Positions 14,001 through 27,559 of a DNA stretch of 64,000 bases are shown here, piece after piece. Location: positions 8,742,001-8,806,000 of the forward strand of contig JAILWY010000006.1 of NCBI GenBank assembly GCA_022113835.1. Direction: 5' to 3'. Position numbers and translations under genes: made by a program. Within the stretch, counting starts at the first letter, position 1, and each line of letters starts with the position of its first letter. The notes below the pieces were generated by a model. That model searched no databases, was not told the origin of the DNA, and worked only from the letters and a program-made list of their open reading frames with translations. Origin of the DNA: Atopsyche davidsoni (lineage: Eukaryota; Arthropoda; Insecta; Trichoptera; Hydrobiosidae).

Positions 14001-17000
14001 ACGTAGCTTTATCAAAACACATAGTTTTTACTTGTTCAATAATTTTTATTTTATTTACAGACTCAGTTAAATATACTGCTTTATAGGCTTCTTATTCTTT
14101 CTCTTAATTGTTGTTTTACCAAAATATTCTGAGTAAACAAAGCACATGCGTTGTAAAAAAAATCCACGCAACTTAATATTTATAGAACTTGAAAATAGGA
14201 AACGGAGGGAGCCAAAACAAGAAATACGCCCGCGGCTGAAACCAGGCGGCTTTTTCACATATCCGTATCCGTATTTACATTTTGTACATGTAAGACATCA
14301 TGTTACCTTTGTTTCAGAAATGAAGTATCTCTGGAAATAATTAAGGACAAAGGCAAGTTATAGAAATTCGATGTTTACGTATTAAAATATCTCAATAATT
14401 CCCCTTTCAGTGCAGATGCTCAGCTCTACGTATTTATATAAATAGATTGTAAGTAGCTTCGTGGTATTATTATAAATAAGCATTGTTTAAATAATTGGCC
14501 CGATAATAATTACTTATTCTTGTATTTAATGGATTACGATGATAATCAATCAATAATAATTACATATTATGAGTTACGTGTTTATTGGAAACTACACTGA
14601 GTATTCAAATATTTATCTACAACATCTTTTGGTAGGTTTTTTTTTTTATCAATTTTTCGTTATTTGTTTAAGTTAGCATTAATTTATTGATGTAGAAAAA
14701 TATTGCTTTATTGGTTGTATATTCAAATTAACGCATTTTAAAAAACTATTTAAATAAATATCTATGTGTACATTTATATCGAATATTACATTTGCAATCA
14801 ATAATAAATTTACTTTGTATTGAAAACTTTAAGCTATGCGCAAAAAGGCTTTTCAAAATAAATAAATATAGTTGTTTTTATTTTATATCATTCAGAAAGA
14901 ATGAACAAAAAAATTAAATAGTTGTAATTAATTTGAACAGAACAAACTTATTGATTTTCTGAAATAACTAATTTATGATTTTTATATATAGACTTTTAGA
15001 TTATTCATCTGTTATTTACATCGATACGGATTTTGTTGAATATTAGAAATGTACTCAATATTTTTAATCGGTAGACTTGTTAAGTACTGAATACTATTTT
15101 AAACAAATATTCGTACAATCGTCTAACACATTCGTGATTAATTAACTTAAGACACTCCCACACGAATGTCAGAAAGCAGGTCACGAATATAGCACTTGCG
15201 GTAATAACTGTTCCACATTCCTCAATAAATATATTTATAAATCATGAAAGTTAAAAAAATATATTTTGTACTTCAATCAATAAAGCAAAACCTTTTCGAA
15301 CGATAAAATTAACAAGCATTAAAATTCATGAAGAATGCCAGATTTATTCTTTAAAAAAATGTTAAAGTTTCCTGAGACGCAAAAAAACGAATTGAATAAG
15401 AAAGAGCTTTTATATTTGAAGAATTATAATATTGTTAGAGTTTATCAAGAAAATACTATAAATATATATAAGTACTTTCTTTGCTCAATTTAAATATTAT
15501 CGTAATAGAGATACTTTATTGTAAGTAATTTTACACGATACGAGCGATGAAAACGAATTCAGTATCTTCTTATATATCACAAAAATAAATATATATTCTG
15601 TCATGTTGATAAGATATTCACTGAATAAAATTTATCTGTCAAGACTTATTATCATAAAAAGTCACGTAAGTCAATATTATACATAAAAAGACCAACCAAA
15701 ATTTTTGCAGGTGTTTCGCTAGACAAGATTTTTTACAGTTGAGTGAAACTGAATATATGACGAGCAATATAAATGAAACCTGGAATGGTATCACCAAGAG
15801 AATTCTGCTTCATGAAAACTGTGGACTGAATGAATAAAGACTATACTAAGAGTATGAAGTCAATTAGTAGCTGACAACTGATGAACTGGTGGATATGTAT
15901 CACAAGCTACAGTAAAAGGTTATAGATGAAGTCTCGACTGGGATAAGGAGAAAACGGTTTTACTACACATAAATTATAGGAGGTGGCTCGTTATAATTTC
16001 ACTTAAATTTGTGGGTTGCTTTGACTATCGTAGTTTGCCTCTATGCGACCACTTGAGGCCCTTTGCACCTTTGCTCAACTTATAAAACTTTGGATTTCCG
16101 CCGACACAGGATGTGACTAACTTCTGCTGGTCTGGCGGTGAGACACGACAGGTTAATAGGGGTCAATTAACAGACTTAATCGGACACGAGTCTTGGGTTC
16201 CCCTTTATGAAATTAAATCGGCGACATACCTGAGAATAATTATAGACTCTATTGCATACAAAACATAATCGAATATAATTATAAATATTATTGATCATTT
16301 GCAAATGACTAAAACAGCTAAGAAATATATGCTGTTAATTATTCAAACATAATACTCAAACAACTTTTTTTTTAATGTCACTTCAATAAAATTTGTTGTG
16401 GGGTAAATAATCTGCTATTTTTGTATTTAAGCGCATCTTTCGAAGATCTCTTTTTTTATTTTGAGTCTAATAATGTATATTTGATGACATAATGAACATG
16501 TCATGTCGCGGTAATGCGTACGACTTTACTACCTTTTGCTAATGTTCGGTGATTCGCAATAAATGAAAATCGATCGCTTGCCTTAACGTAAGTGCCGTTA
16601 TGTTAAAAATAAATGTGCCATAAAAACAAACAGCTTTCGTGGAAAATCTGTTTTTTTTGTGGAAACGGCCATTACGGCGCGCTCCAAAATAAATTTACCT
16701 CTCTTTAAAATTTAAAGCAAATTGAAAAAAAAAAAACAATTTTGAAAACGGCGATGTAGCCACTTATGTTGGCTCCATTCGATTTTATTTTGTACTTTCT
16801 AACTTGCACTTAACACCCGCTGTATAATATCAATTAGTTATTTTATATTAATAAAGATAAATTTTATTTTTCTGTGTTTTTAAAAACTGATACAGTTTGT
16901 GAATGTTATATTAATTAAATAAATATTTAAATGAAGAGCAATTAAGTCAAGTTTTACTATAACCATGTAAAAGGCAAGTTAACAACCAATTTAAAGCTGA

Positions 17001-17140
17001 TAAAGGCACCTGTGGCTTACCTAGCCTTTTTCGCTTATATTCTATGCTTTATCAAATTTACACTTCACTATATTATCATTAAGGCAAATCATTATTTGAA
17101 TAGACGTTAACTTTACTGTGAGGTAATCTATTCTTTTTCT
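11001..17140. other. Non-coding upstream DNA
   Basis: Long AT-rich stretch. More balanced composition occurs near 13060-13220 and 13430-13700. The latter keeps a 131-codon minus-strand frame (13429-13824) that matches no family I know. 15660-16220 is moderately mixed, without structure. Nothing else here supports a feature. Confidence 0.3.
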
Positions 17141-17144
17141 CCTG

Positions 17145-17500
17145 TTGCCTCTCTTCATAGGGCCAGTTTTTCGATCCCCAGCACGTGAACTTCCTTCTTC
17201 TTTCGACTTTTCCTTGGACAATCAGCTGGAGGATACCATACTTATTGTTGCAAACAATATGGATAAAATAGAAGACTATGATAACTTTCCCTTTATTTGC
17301 TCATTCTGTGCAAGACTATTTCGTTTGTAACTCAGTCAACCCATGGTATTTTAAGGATTCTCCTATACAGCCACATTTCAATCGCCTCAATTATTCGCAT
17401 AGTAGCGGTCTTGAGTGTCCAAACCTCAACTGCATAAAAGACAACTGAAACGACATAGCATTAGGTAAATCAATCAGACACTTTGACAATATCATTAAAA
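17145..17500 (-). mobile_element. Antisense LINE (non-LTR retrotransposon) 3'-end relic 1
   Basis: Read on the minus strand, the sequence from about 17400 down to 17200 translates to EMWLYRRILKIPWVD followed by VTNEIVLHRM. This is the conserved C-terminal region after the reverse transcriptase domain in many insect non-LTR elements. A degraded counterpart of the usual IVQGKIEGRR segment follows at about 17215-17170. Stop codons and frame breaks show it is dead. A second relic of the same region lies at 27560-27905 in the same orientation and shares the string TTTTCCTTGGACAATCAG. I do not assign a clade. Confidence 0.75.
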
Positions 17501-17501
17501 G

Positions 17502-17735
17502 CATGGGTGGCCAACCTTTTTCAGCTGTCGGGACAAATTAATGAAATGAGACTGACTGTGAGATAGATTGAGATGAGACTGGGCTACTTCCATATATATG
17601 ATATGATACGAACTACTCTCAATGGAATATTCTATTGGTGGTTTTATATACAATTAAAAAAAAAATGTTTGCATATGCTCCGCGGGCCAAAAACAGAAAA
17701 TAAATAATATGGGTAACATGGGTTGGCCACCTATG
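17502..17735 (-). mobile_element. Non-autonomous hAT-type MITE
   Basis: The termini are inverted repeats: CATGGGTGGCCAACC at the left and GGTTGGCCACCTATG at the right. Flanking 8-base strings ATTAAAAG (before) and ATTTAAAG (17736-17743) look like a hAT-style 8-bp target duplication with one mismatch. The right end contains GCATATGCTCCGCGGGCC, the same subterminal block, inverted, as the hAT relic at 60036-60492, so this is an internally deleted copy of that family in reverse orientation. It is inserted beside the LINE relic. No coding capacity. Confidence 0.7.
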
Positions 17736-17743
17736 ATTTAAAG

Positions 17744-18335
17744 CAAAGTTGAAGGTTTTGCTTTTATATGTATGTAAACTTTTGATCCTATCCTAGTATT
17801 ATTTATGCAAAATGAATTTAAAAAAAAAACGATAATTACCGAAAAAAAATGTAAATAAAAATCTTGCAAATTTGCCCATCAGAAAGATTCCGAAAGTTCA
17901 TTCATCATCTCGGGAGGAGACAAAAGCACATTAACGTCAGAAACACGGCGCGGCCTCCGGGAATTCCCGACTCGGGCCGGTCCCGGGAATTAATTGCGCA
18001 ATACTTCACGGCGGCGAGGCTTTACGCTTTTTGCGGACAACAAGTCCGACATTTTCCCACAGTCGCGGTCAGAAATCATTTCAAAAGTACCCCGCCATTG
18101 CGAACACGTTACTTTGCAAAAGGCTGCTCGGGTAATTTTAAATATCCGCTGCCTTTTGACGCGTCTTTCTTGGCGGATTGCGTATTGAAGCCGGAATGAT
18201 TTTTTTTGGTCCACGATTTAAATAAATGATAAAGCATATTTATTATTGTAAACCAAAATATATTTCATTGTTTTGTTTGAGAAATTATTTATTTTTATCA
18301 TAAATTAGTTAATTTTCAATCGCTCTTCAAAAATG
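17744..18335. promoter_or_regulatory. GC-rich island with a perfect kappaB-type palindrome (candidate regulatory)
   Basis: The core 17930-18190 is one of the most GC-rich stretches upstream of the gene. It contains a perfect GGGAATTCCC (17959-17968), the consensus-type site for Rel proteins (Dorsal/Dif/Relish), then a related GGGAATTAATTG at about 17985. Frames of 64-111 codons cross it on both strands, which is expected when stop codons are scarce, and none resembles a protein. The regulatory role is inference. Confidence 0.3.
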
Positions 18336-18547
18336 GGTACTTGTTTTTTATCCGACCACCAAATTTTTTTAATGTACATGTACTCGCAGAGATAAGAATC
18401 TATCATATGACGATGAGTCCCGTTGTGGCGTTTTTTTCGTTAATTGCAGATTTCCATGACCGCTCGATTCGTTGGGTTAGGTTAGGTTAGGTTAAAAAAA
18501 AAAGGTTAGGTACAAGTTTTTTGGTGGTCGGATAAAAAACAAGTACC
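18336..18547. mobile_element. MITE with long terminal inverted repeats and internal TTAGG telomere-like tract
   Basis: The ends GGTACTTGTTTTTTATCCGA (18336 onward) and the complement ending at 18547 form terminal inverted repeats of about 28 bases. Just inside the right repeat lies a run of TTAGG units (about 18474-18494, GGGTTAGGTTAGGTTAGG), interrupted by an A tract and followed by another GGTTAGG. TTAGG is the insect telomere unit. No transposase is encoded. The superfamily is not recognised. Confidence 0.75.
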
Positions 18548-21500
18548 AAAACGTTCAATTCTGCTGAATTCTTGATAAATGGCGAACATCCAGAAGTTCA
18601 AAAAGTTGCCAGTGCATTTTTACATTTCATTGATTATGCGACAATTTTATTATAAATTAATTAAATAATTAAAAATCCTCATTACTTTAACGCACCGTTA
18701 TACACTCTATATTAACATTTCAATAGTTTTTACCGCAAGCGTAGATTTTTTCGTAGTTTCGCGAGCCTGGAGTTCCTTTCAGGCCGCTGATTACCAGCGT
18801 TTTTTATGGCCTCTGCGTAAAAAAATATTCCCTGCAGATTCCTGCTTCAGTTGTAATTACTGCCGTCATTATAATCATCCAGATGCACAGAACTGCTAGG
18901 GCTTTCCCTACTACTAGGACTGCTTCTAATATGCAGGTAAATCCACATTACTCGCAGGCATTTCGTCTTTGCGTTTATAAAACCAATTTCATTAATTTTC
19001 GATGACTTTCAACTCCCGGACTCTTATTTACGTATAAGTACACTTTTGCTTTATTAATGTAATTTATTTTTCTTGTAATTCAAATTCTGTATTATCTAAA
19101 AAATCGCAAAATCAATTAGTGTATAAAATTCCAGGATTGACTAGTTGAAAACTTCACACAGTAAAAGCGTTTTCAGCATATAGGTAAAAAAATATCTGAT
19201 AAATCAAAGTACATACAAGTGCAGGTCTTTAAAGCAGGCTTTTAGTGCTGGGTGCAAAATATTTATAACTAAGTTATGGCTGGCCAAAATGGGGTTCGTT
19301 AGTACAGCCTACCCGTGGAGGAGCCCGGCCCGCCGCATCGGCTGGTTATAATTAAATCACGGAAACGGTTATTTGGTTATTGCTGCCGGCAATACCGCGT
19401 CACGTGTTCAATCTACCCGGTGACGTCACCCGTCACGTGACACGAGAATTTAATTGGTAAAATATCCCCGGGCTAATGAAACTCACGAGGATATCCCTCT
19501 CGGTATACTTATCAGTATTGTTTTCCTGGATTGATTGAATGCGCCATGAAAGTTTTTCCAGCAATTAATGCAAAAGAGTAAATTCATGTTCATGTGTCAC
19601 ACAAATATTTTATTTGTTTGCGTTAATACATAAAACATATTTTGAAATCGAAAGCATACAGAATTTTCAAATGCCCAATAATTTTTTTTATTATTTAATT
19701 ACAGTTCTTTTTCAAGGTCAAATACAGTCTTGAAAAATGTGGAAAAATTTGATAAAATGACGACTTTTCAAAACCTATGTTTGTTAAAGTATTTTTCTTT
19801 TTTAAATATCAAACTAATCCCTTACTATAGATTTATATATAATCTTTTAATTCCAATTTAAAAAAAGGACACCTAAATTCCTAGGGTTTTAGATCCGTCG
19901 GTCATAATGATCTCCAAATTCTTAAACTTCAATCGGGAAAACACATGTTTATCATATTTAAAGTATTTTTATATGAAAAAAATCTTATCTATAAAAAAGT
20001 GAATGAATCTAACTTTTGGGATTTAAATGTTTTCTATTGGTGCAGTAGATTTTTCGCAAAATATTTTCTAAAAATATCAAAAAACTCGAAAATGGACCCA
20101 TCAGAGGGATCAGTCTCCAAAGTATAAAAAAACAAGGTTGTTTTCTTTTACATCAACTAAACGTTCTTTTGTGCTATATTTTACCATGTATATACATACG
20201 TTTTTAATGTTACATTTAGTAAAAGTCATTTTATAAAGAATATTGCGTATTGCTTCAAGAAATACGTGTATTTAACTCGCGACTTTTAGAGATGTTAAAA
20301 ACCGGTAACGCTGTCTGACTTAATTCACGTTTTTCGTATACAGTGAAATTTGATATTATTAAATATTTTTTTTAATCTCAGTCGACGGTTCGGTGGAATC
20401 CAATTTGCTTTTCTGGTAACATGTGATGCAGCTATCTGCACCAGCACGGGGACGCCGAGAGCAATCAATGTCCACCGTGCCGTGAAATGACGCGCCCCGA
20501 GTCCCCGTCCCGCCGGCCTAACCTAAGCCGGGATGCTAATTCCAAGATTAGATCGGGAATTATACCCGGGATAAAAGAGGATTCACCGGGAATCGGAACT
20601 ATTGAATTCCAGGGGGTCGATATGTAAAACAAATCGAATTTTGATCTGAGTAATTAAATTTATATTTTCATGTTTTTCAGCAGCATTGCACATATAATAA
20701 AAACAAGCAAAATGTATAGTATCTGTTGTTAAATAAACATTTGACAATGTCACACGTACTACAGTTAAACAATTTTGCGATATCTGCAAGGTAGACGACG
20801 TCGAAAAAAATCAAGAATTTTACTGTCGCTCTGTTTGTGTGTACATAAAAAATCTTTAAAATATATCATCAGCGTGATATACCATCGGGAATCCAAATTG
20901 CGAATCTTCGAACCAAACGAATAAATTCTTTACCTCAGATTGCTTTTACACAATTCAATGCTCACGATAATTATAATGAGAAAAAAGATTAAGTTGTCAA
21001 AATATAAAATAGTGTCTTTATTTATATAATAGAATAGCAGTTTTTAATAAGTAAAACAGAATCTGTGATAAAATTAACATCACAGTTAAAATGTGATGAC
21101 GTCATATATTAAGAAGAAATGGCTGTGATTTATTTGTTAAAACCATAAAACATTTTAATGAAGGTCTTTATGGAGCCATTATGCATTCCGAGTGCCTTAA
21201 CGATCGACCCAACAAAGGCCAAGTTATCGCAAAATATCTTCTTTTCATTAAACCCCGGCACACCCGCACTCGCTGGAGTTTATTAAATCACAATACTTCC
21301 GCTCGGTCGCGTCCAGCCCATTCAAAAAATGATAAATGGCCTTAGCTGGTCATCCGTTCCCTTTATATGATGGGTCATCCAAGATTTACGCGTCCAGAAA
21401 GGGTGAAAGGATAAACCTGGATCTAAGGGATCAAACGTGCGGTGAAAATACGTCATGCCAAGGGAGGTGCGGCTACCCCCAAGAGACACCCCACCTGTAA
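18548..21500. promoter_or_regulatory. Upstream DNA with several GC-richer candidate regulatory islands
   Basis: Islands at about 18720-18960, 19290-19515, 20385-20600 and 21170-21495 stand out from AT-rich flanks. The second holds CACGTG twice, TGACGTCA at 19421-19428 and the 10-base palindrome GTCACGTGAC at 19432-19441. TGACGTCA recurs at 21097-21104. The 20.4-20.6 kb island carries GATTA/TAATTCC-type homeodomain cores. No frame looks protein-coding. Assignment as enhancers or silencers is inference from composition and motifs. Confidence 0.3.
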
Positions 21501-24160
21501 AACACGATAATTAATTAATTATTTTAAAAATAAAAAAATTATAAAATATACTATCAAAAGCACAATTGTGCATTCTTATTCATTTATGATTTTTTTATGT
21601 GCAAGTGAATTATTCCACAATTAATTTTGACTGAACACTATCTTTACTTATATACTTACAAAGCGTTTTTTTGTTCTTGCATCTGATAGAGATATTCTGA
21701 CCTGATAATCTTTATATTAAAATATTAAGACTGCGGAGTAGATCTTGAACTGACAAAATACTTAACGCAAACTCTAAAAGCACATAACAATCGGAATCTG
21801 GGACTCGGCTTGCTTGCCTTCAAAGAACAAAGTCAGAAGTTGAATATCTTCTCACAAGTAGAGGATTAAGATCTATTTAAAGCCACACACTTCCAGCTAG
21901 TATTTGCCGCAAACAAAAATAAGTTAAACTCTAATACTGAAGCTTTTTCAGGTTAAATTTTTTGGTGAATGAACGAGTTATTATACGCTCTTTACCCTAA
22001 AGCTCAATGTTTATGAAAACAACTCTCGGTATAAGAAGGAGGCCACAAAGTTCAAAGATACGTGGGTTAGCAGTAGGAAGTATTTAGAGGCATTTGCGTC
22101 ATAGGCCTCTATGTGTACAAGAAACTAACATAAAACCTGCACGATAAAGGTATTTTTCGCTAAACGTATTATTTTGTATGTAAAATCGAGATAGTATATA
22201 ATTCTATCTGAATTTTAAATGCACATAGCTCAACCCGGATATGCGCCTGGGACTGGAAAGTCAAGCTATTAAGTTAAATATTACTATATAAATTTAATAG
22301 TAATACATGAAATCACTGAATTAAAAATGATAACGTCAACTTGTTTTTTTAAAGATACTTGCAAACATCGATTTTACTATTCTATATATGTAGCCGAAAA
22401 AATTTCTCCAGAGAGTATTCCTTGCATTACAAAAAATGAGGATTTTTGAAAACACTGTATAATTTTAACAATGGTTTTTTTTAAATTCTTCCAAAATTGA
22501 GAAAAACATTTTCAAAGCCAATCTGTCGAAAGTAAAATGTGAAAATAATTACTTACGTATACAAAGAAGTGAGTTTTCACTTTGATTACATTTCCAAGGA
22601 ATGGAAAAATTTAATTACAGGGAGAACGTTAAATACATTTTATAGTAAGGCATAAAAGCTGGCTTTAGTAAAAAAATATTTTTTAATAATTAGGCTTTTA
22701 TATAAAAAGCTACCCTTTCAGTGTTACATCACAAACTCTAACAATCCGTGTAATTTTCTTCCAGCTACTTCAATGATAAAATATTTTATAATCTTAAAGT
22801 TTACGATCATTCTTTTTTTTTACCATTTATTTTCTATGTTAGACGTTTTAAATGAAGCTGAAAAGATAATAATATTTTTTTATATAAGTAACAAAAGCAC
22901 TTGAAATTTTCTGAATACCTAATAAAACCATTGATGTATATTTATCAATTTTGACGTGAGTTGACATTTATTTTCATTGTATTAACTTATATGGTTAAAA
23001 TAATCCTATTTTATGTCTTTTATTATGAAAATTTTGAAAATGAATCCATTACATTGGTCTCAACCTTTCGTTATCAAAATATAAATAATTATAGACAAAG
23101 CCACATTCATCAATATTAATTAATCTATAAAATAATTTGGATGTTACAAAACACAAGAAGAAACATAAAACATTACAAATGGAATCGCGTATCAAGTAAA
23201 CCCTTAAGTCTATTTAAAAACGTGAAATCCTTTCACAGGATTACTTCTTCGGGAGGGACTCCTTGGAGCCTAAGGACCAATAATCCTGCCTCTTAAGAAA
23301 ATCCCTCCCGCGACAATTAGAGGTCGCCGGCATAGAATCTATTCTTCCAGCAATATCCTCTTACCCCCTCAGGGACTCTTTTTGTATTTCCCTGACAAAT
23401 CCACTTATCTTTTTTCAGAGTAACTTAGTACCCGAGTATCCATAAATATAAAATGAGAACTTTCTGCAGCGATAGTCTAAGCTAAGCTAAAGCAGCTATT
23501 CCTGAAAAAAAGCTGTTTTTATTTTACGAACCCAAATTTGTCCCATTAAGGCATATCAGATATTTACTAATAATGATCAGTATTTTTTTTGCTGCTTGAA
23601 AGCCTCCCCTGTTATGATAACTCCCTCTCACCACTTTAGACATCAGAATCTCTGAGATTGTAATGTATTCAATCTTATTTTCGCAGATCATTTACTCACT
23701 TTGAATGAAAATATAAGTATTTCTATAATATAACTTTTAAGGCTCATTACTTGTGTAGTTATTATGAAACATTATTTATGAAAGTATATTTTTATAAACT
23801 TTCATAAATAACGCTTCGGTTTTATAGTAAATAAATTTTTATTAGGTAACTTGTAAATAAAAAATATGTCTAAGATATTTTATGTACTTTTCAAAGTGAT
23901 TTATTTTAACTAACAGTAATACAAACCACTTAGATTCGAACACAACTTGTACGTTTTTCATAATAATGGTTTCAGTGGTACTTCAAAAATGTAAGCCAAA
24001 TACTTTTCCGATATTTTACACTCATAAAACATTTTGTGGTTTATAAAAATACAAATACAACTGTATAAAAGTTCAACATCGCTATCATAACATTAAATAG
24101 CCTTTTGAAAATATTCTCCACTCTGTGCATCTATCAACTGTCTGTGTACGAAATGTTATT
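21501..24160. other. AT-rich non-coding DNA, one GC-richer island and one hairpin
   Basis: A GC-richer patch lies at about 23220-23400. A 14-base perfect inverted repeat (TTATTTATGAAAGT, 23772-23785, and its complement 23798-23811, loop 12) forms a strong hairpin. The remainder is AT-rich, without frames or repeats that I recognise. Confidence 0.3.
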
Positions 24161-24460
24161 ACCCTGTTATAGCACGTATAAAAAAACGATGCAAAAATCC
24201 ACGGGAATAACACAAAATGTCAACAGCACTCTCGATACACTCACCTTATAACAGGGCAGAGAGCTGCTGTTGAAAAAAACATTGTTTCGCCGACTACCTG
24301 CGGGCGAGGGGTTGGAAACGGACGGCCGGGAGGGCTGTTTATCGGCCAGACGGCAGAAAAACCCACCCCCGGGAAAATGCACTCCACTGCCTTCTCCCTG
24401 CCCGCAGTCGAATTGCCCGATCCGTCTCGTTCGCCCGGCCAGCCCGCTCCTAAGCGGAGC
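24161..24460. other. GC-rich island, function unknown
   Basis: About 24285-24455 is very GC-rich for this window. A pair of inverted strings, CCCTGTTATA near 24162 and TATAACAGGG near 24247, brackets its left part. Minus-strand and plus-strand frames of 64-71 codons overlap here but are simply stop-poor. It may be a promoter or enhancer, but nothing in the sequence proves it. Confidence 0.25.
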
Positions 24461-24883
24461 TTAATATTTATACCACCTTTACTGGAGCATGAAATGTATA
24501 AGTCGTAAGTGGATACGTGACACTTGAAATTTATTTATTTCTATTCTACATTTTCAATGGCAGGACTGTCTAGGTCTAGGATATACGCTGAAAAGCCCAC
24601 GTCTCTCTATTAAAGTTAATTTTTACAATACCTCCATCTGGACACCCTCGAAGGACGTGAGCTGGAGGGAATCACGACTTGGAGTCATCTGATATAATTG
24701 TATATCATTACTTAATACATTGTATGTTCCCTTGTTACGTCTATAACATGATATCAACGAGTACTTTGGAAAAAAAATTACTTGCTCGATTACTGTGTTG
24801 AGTGTTATCATACTTAACCGTCTATTTATATTATTTATAAGTACTGTATTAATAACATATTTAAATAAAAATAACTGCTTATA

Positions 24884-25433
24884 CAGGGTGTCTAAAAAAA
24901 GTATCGGGTAAATATGAATTGTGACCGTTATTGTGATATACTGCGAAAATTTTTGAGCCCAGAGTTGCAGGAGTTTCAAGGTTTCAACTCAAAAACGTGG
25001 TTTGGTCACTTGCCATACATCCAATCAATCAATTGAAGCTTGTAACGAATTATTCCATAATAAGGTCATTTCACGTAGAGGTAACACCAACTGGCCTCCC
25101 AGAAGCCCCGACCTTAGCCCTCTTGACTGTTTCGTATGGGGATACCTTAAAAGTAAAGTTTATGAGAGTAATCCGACAAAACTAATGGAATTGAAACAAA
25201 ACATAAGGTCAATAATGGCAGCAATATCGAGGGCTATGTGTCAGAGTGTTATCAGCAATCTTCGTTCCAGATTAGAAGAGTGCCAACAGCGAAACGGTCA
25301 CCATTTGGATAACATCATTTTTTCGGAATAATTTTCTATTTTGTATTCTTATAATCGACAATAAAAAAATACTCGATTACTAGTAGTTTTAGTTTAACTG
25401 AACTAAAAAATACCCGATACTCTTTTTGGACAC
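24884..25433 (+). mobile_element. Mariner-like deletion derivative, copy 1
   Basis: The left end TACAGGGTGTCTAAAAAAAG and the right end (TACCCGATACTCTTTTTGGA, then a degraded tip) are terminal inverted repeats. Inside is the C-terminal third of a mariner/Tc-type transposase: NWPPRSPDLSPLD, carrying the last catalytic aspartate region, then GYLKSKVY, ending NIIFSE at about 25328. A 109-codon frame (25002-25331) covers it. The N-terminal DNA-binding half and most of the catalytic core are missing, because the left terminal repeat runs almost directly into the middle of the transposase. Copy 2 at 36553-37094 has the same truncation. Confidence 0.8.
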
Positions 25434-27559
25434 ACATAAATATATTTATATCATATTAGGACTTTTATAAGTACACAAGAGACAAAAAAAGAGTTTGATT
25501 GCTTACATAGAGTATGTAGTTTATATATACTTGCAATAGATATGGTACAAGTAAAGTTATCTGATTAGTTCAAATATGAGTAGAACAAAAGTACAATTAA
25601 TGTTTAATAAAGTTACAAGTTCAGGAAAAATATCTGTAAGTAATTTGTCAGTTTGAAAATCAATTATTGTAAATGTATCAAACCGCGAATGGTTCATTTT
25701 GAGGCCTTGGAATTGATGGTATACCTTTAATTATTATTATTATAAATTTTCCAATTATCAATAAAAAATATTTGTGGGATTTCAGCTGATACAGTAAACT
25801 AAAGAGAGCAAAGAACAGAAACACCAACGATAGCGCAAGAAGCTACATTTGTTGCACTATTATAGTCAGCAGTATAGGAGTAACCATATATTTCTTATTT
25901 ACCGTCTTAATTACGCCATCTTCAAAGTTCATCAAAATTTTAAGCCCCGTCTCCACCCTTCAGAGTTGTTATTTCGGCCTTGTTTTAATTACCCTCGCTT
26001 GATGAGTCAGCCTCCGCCGCCAGACTCCAAGTTTTCACATACTCGAGAAGTGCATGCTGGGAGTAAATACTGCATGCAGATTTATGTCCCTTCAGGAATA
26101 TGCAATATATTTAATCTCCCAGTGGAAACTTTTCATACGGTTTAATATACCGTAAAAGCCGATTTGCTTTTACTGTGTGCTCGGTGCATATTTCTATGGG
26201 GCTGGAATATATTACGTAAGTACTATTGTAATAAAAATTTACACAAATTCTTACGTTACTTGTATACTTAACAAAGCATACGCGTATTTTTAAATTTGTT
26301 TTATTTTACTCAAATATATTTTGTTTTATAATAAAATAAAAGTGATTTATGTTTAAAATTATAAAAGCAAATTTTGGTTTTATTTTATTGCATGTGCAAG
26401 TAGAATAGAAATAAAAGTTGTTAAGAACCAAAAATTACTATTTCGAATTTAATTCATAAAAAAACTGATTTCAATTTATTTGATATCTCATCTAAGGTAT
26501 ACCTTTAATTCATTTATTTTTACTTTGATAATATCAAAGCATTCATTAATTATTATTTTCTCCGAGTGACTCCAAGAATCTGCCCATCTTGATTTAGAAG
26601 CCAGGTACGCGATGCGGCCTTTCAGTGTCGGGTGTTTTTTTTTTTATTTCATTTTGTTACTGCAGCGAAGTTTTACGTGCTCTATAACACTAGGAATGAG
26701 GGTAGACGAGGGTGAATCAGGGGGTGGAGACAGGCGAGAATAAAACCAAAGGCGAGAGCATCTGGAAAAGCACTTATTCTGATCTTGTGCACTTTGTGAT
26801 ATATCGGTGTTGTACAGAGGAATAAAAGCGATTATTATTTATTTGTGCAGTTATTCTGGTATTTATAATTTTCTTGTGTTTCAGATTAAATTTTTGACAT
26901 AAATGTCATCTCATAGTATAGTGGTTATGGTATTGATTTAAATATACCATTTTGAGATCTATTATGCATTGTCCAATAACGACTACCAATACCTACAAAC
27001 ACATTTAACATGAATTTACTACATTTGTGTTGTATCAAAGCTTAAATGAAAATGTCGAAATCGAGTGTATTTGCGTCAAACATAAAATGTGACGTCACAA
27101 GTTTCCGGCAAGAGCAGTCGATATATTGAACGTTTAATTTCCTCTTCAGTTCTGTGAGGGTCCTCGGCTCGACACGTTCCCGAGGCCCGAGGCACGGAGA
27201 CGGCATCTCCGCTTCTATTCCTGGACGTCGGGTCCTCTAAATCAGTAATGACTCCTCGGCGCGGTCGTCAAGTATGACTGCCTTCGTGACGTAAAGACCG
27301 GTAATGAACGCAGAACTATATATTCCAAGTTTCCATTCAAAACTACGGATTTACTTTGATGTAACTCCATGATAGTGATATTTTATTTTTAAAACATATT
27401 ATATGGTCTGTGGCTTTTAAGTGTATTAAAAAGGTTATCAACTCATTAAACACCAAAGACCGATATACCCTACTGATTCTCTCACAGAGCTTTAATCTCC
27501 AAAGTACCTGCTGCAGAAAGAATATAAGATCTAGTTACCAAGGCTTTGTAATAAAAAAA
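25434..27559. other. Non-coding DNA with a GC-richer island at 27.1-27.3 kb
   Basis: 25434-27080 is AT-rich with mild islands near 25930-26060 and 26590-26760. About 27100-27310 is GC-rich and has TGACGTCA immediately before it at 27090-27097. No gene or transposon is recognised; the island is a regulatory candidate. Confidence 0.3.

Noticed and set aside
24270..24464. 64-codon frame in the 24.3-kb GC-rich island
   Set aside because: Low-complexity Pro/Arg/Gly content from GC-rich DNA, with a competing frame on the other strand.
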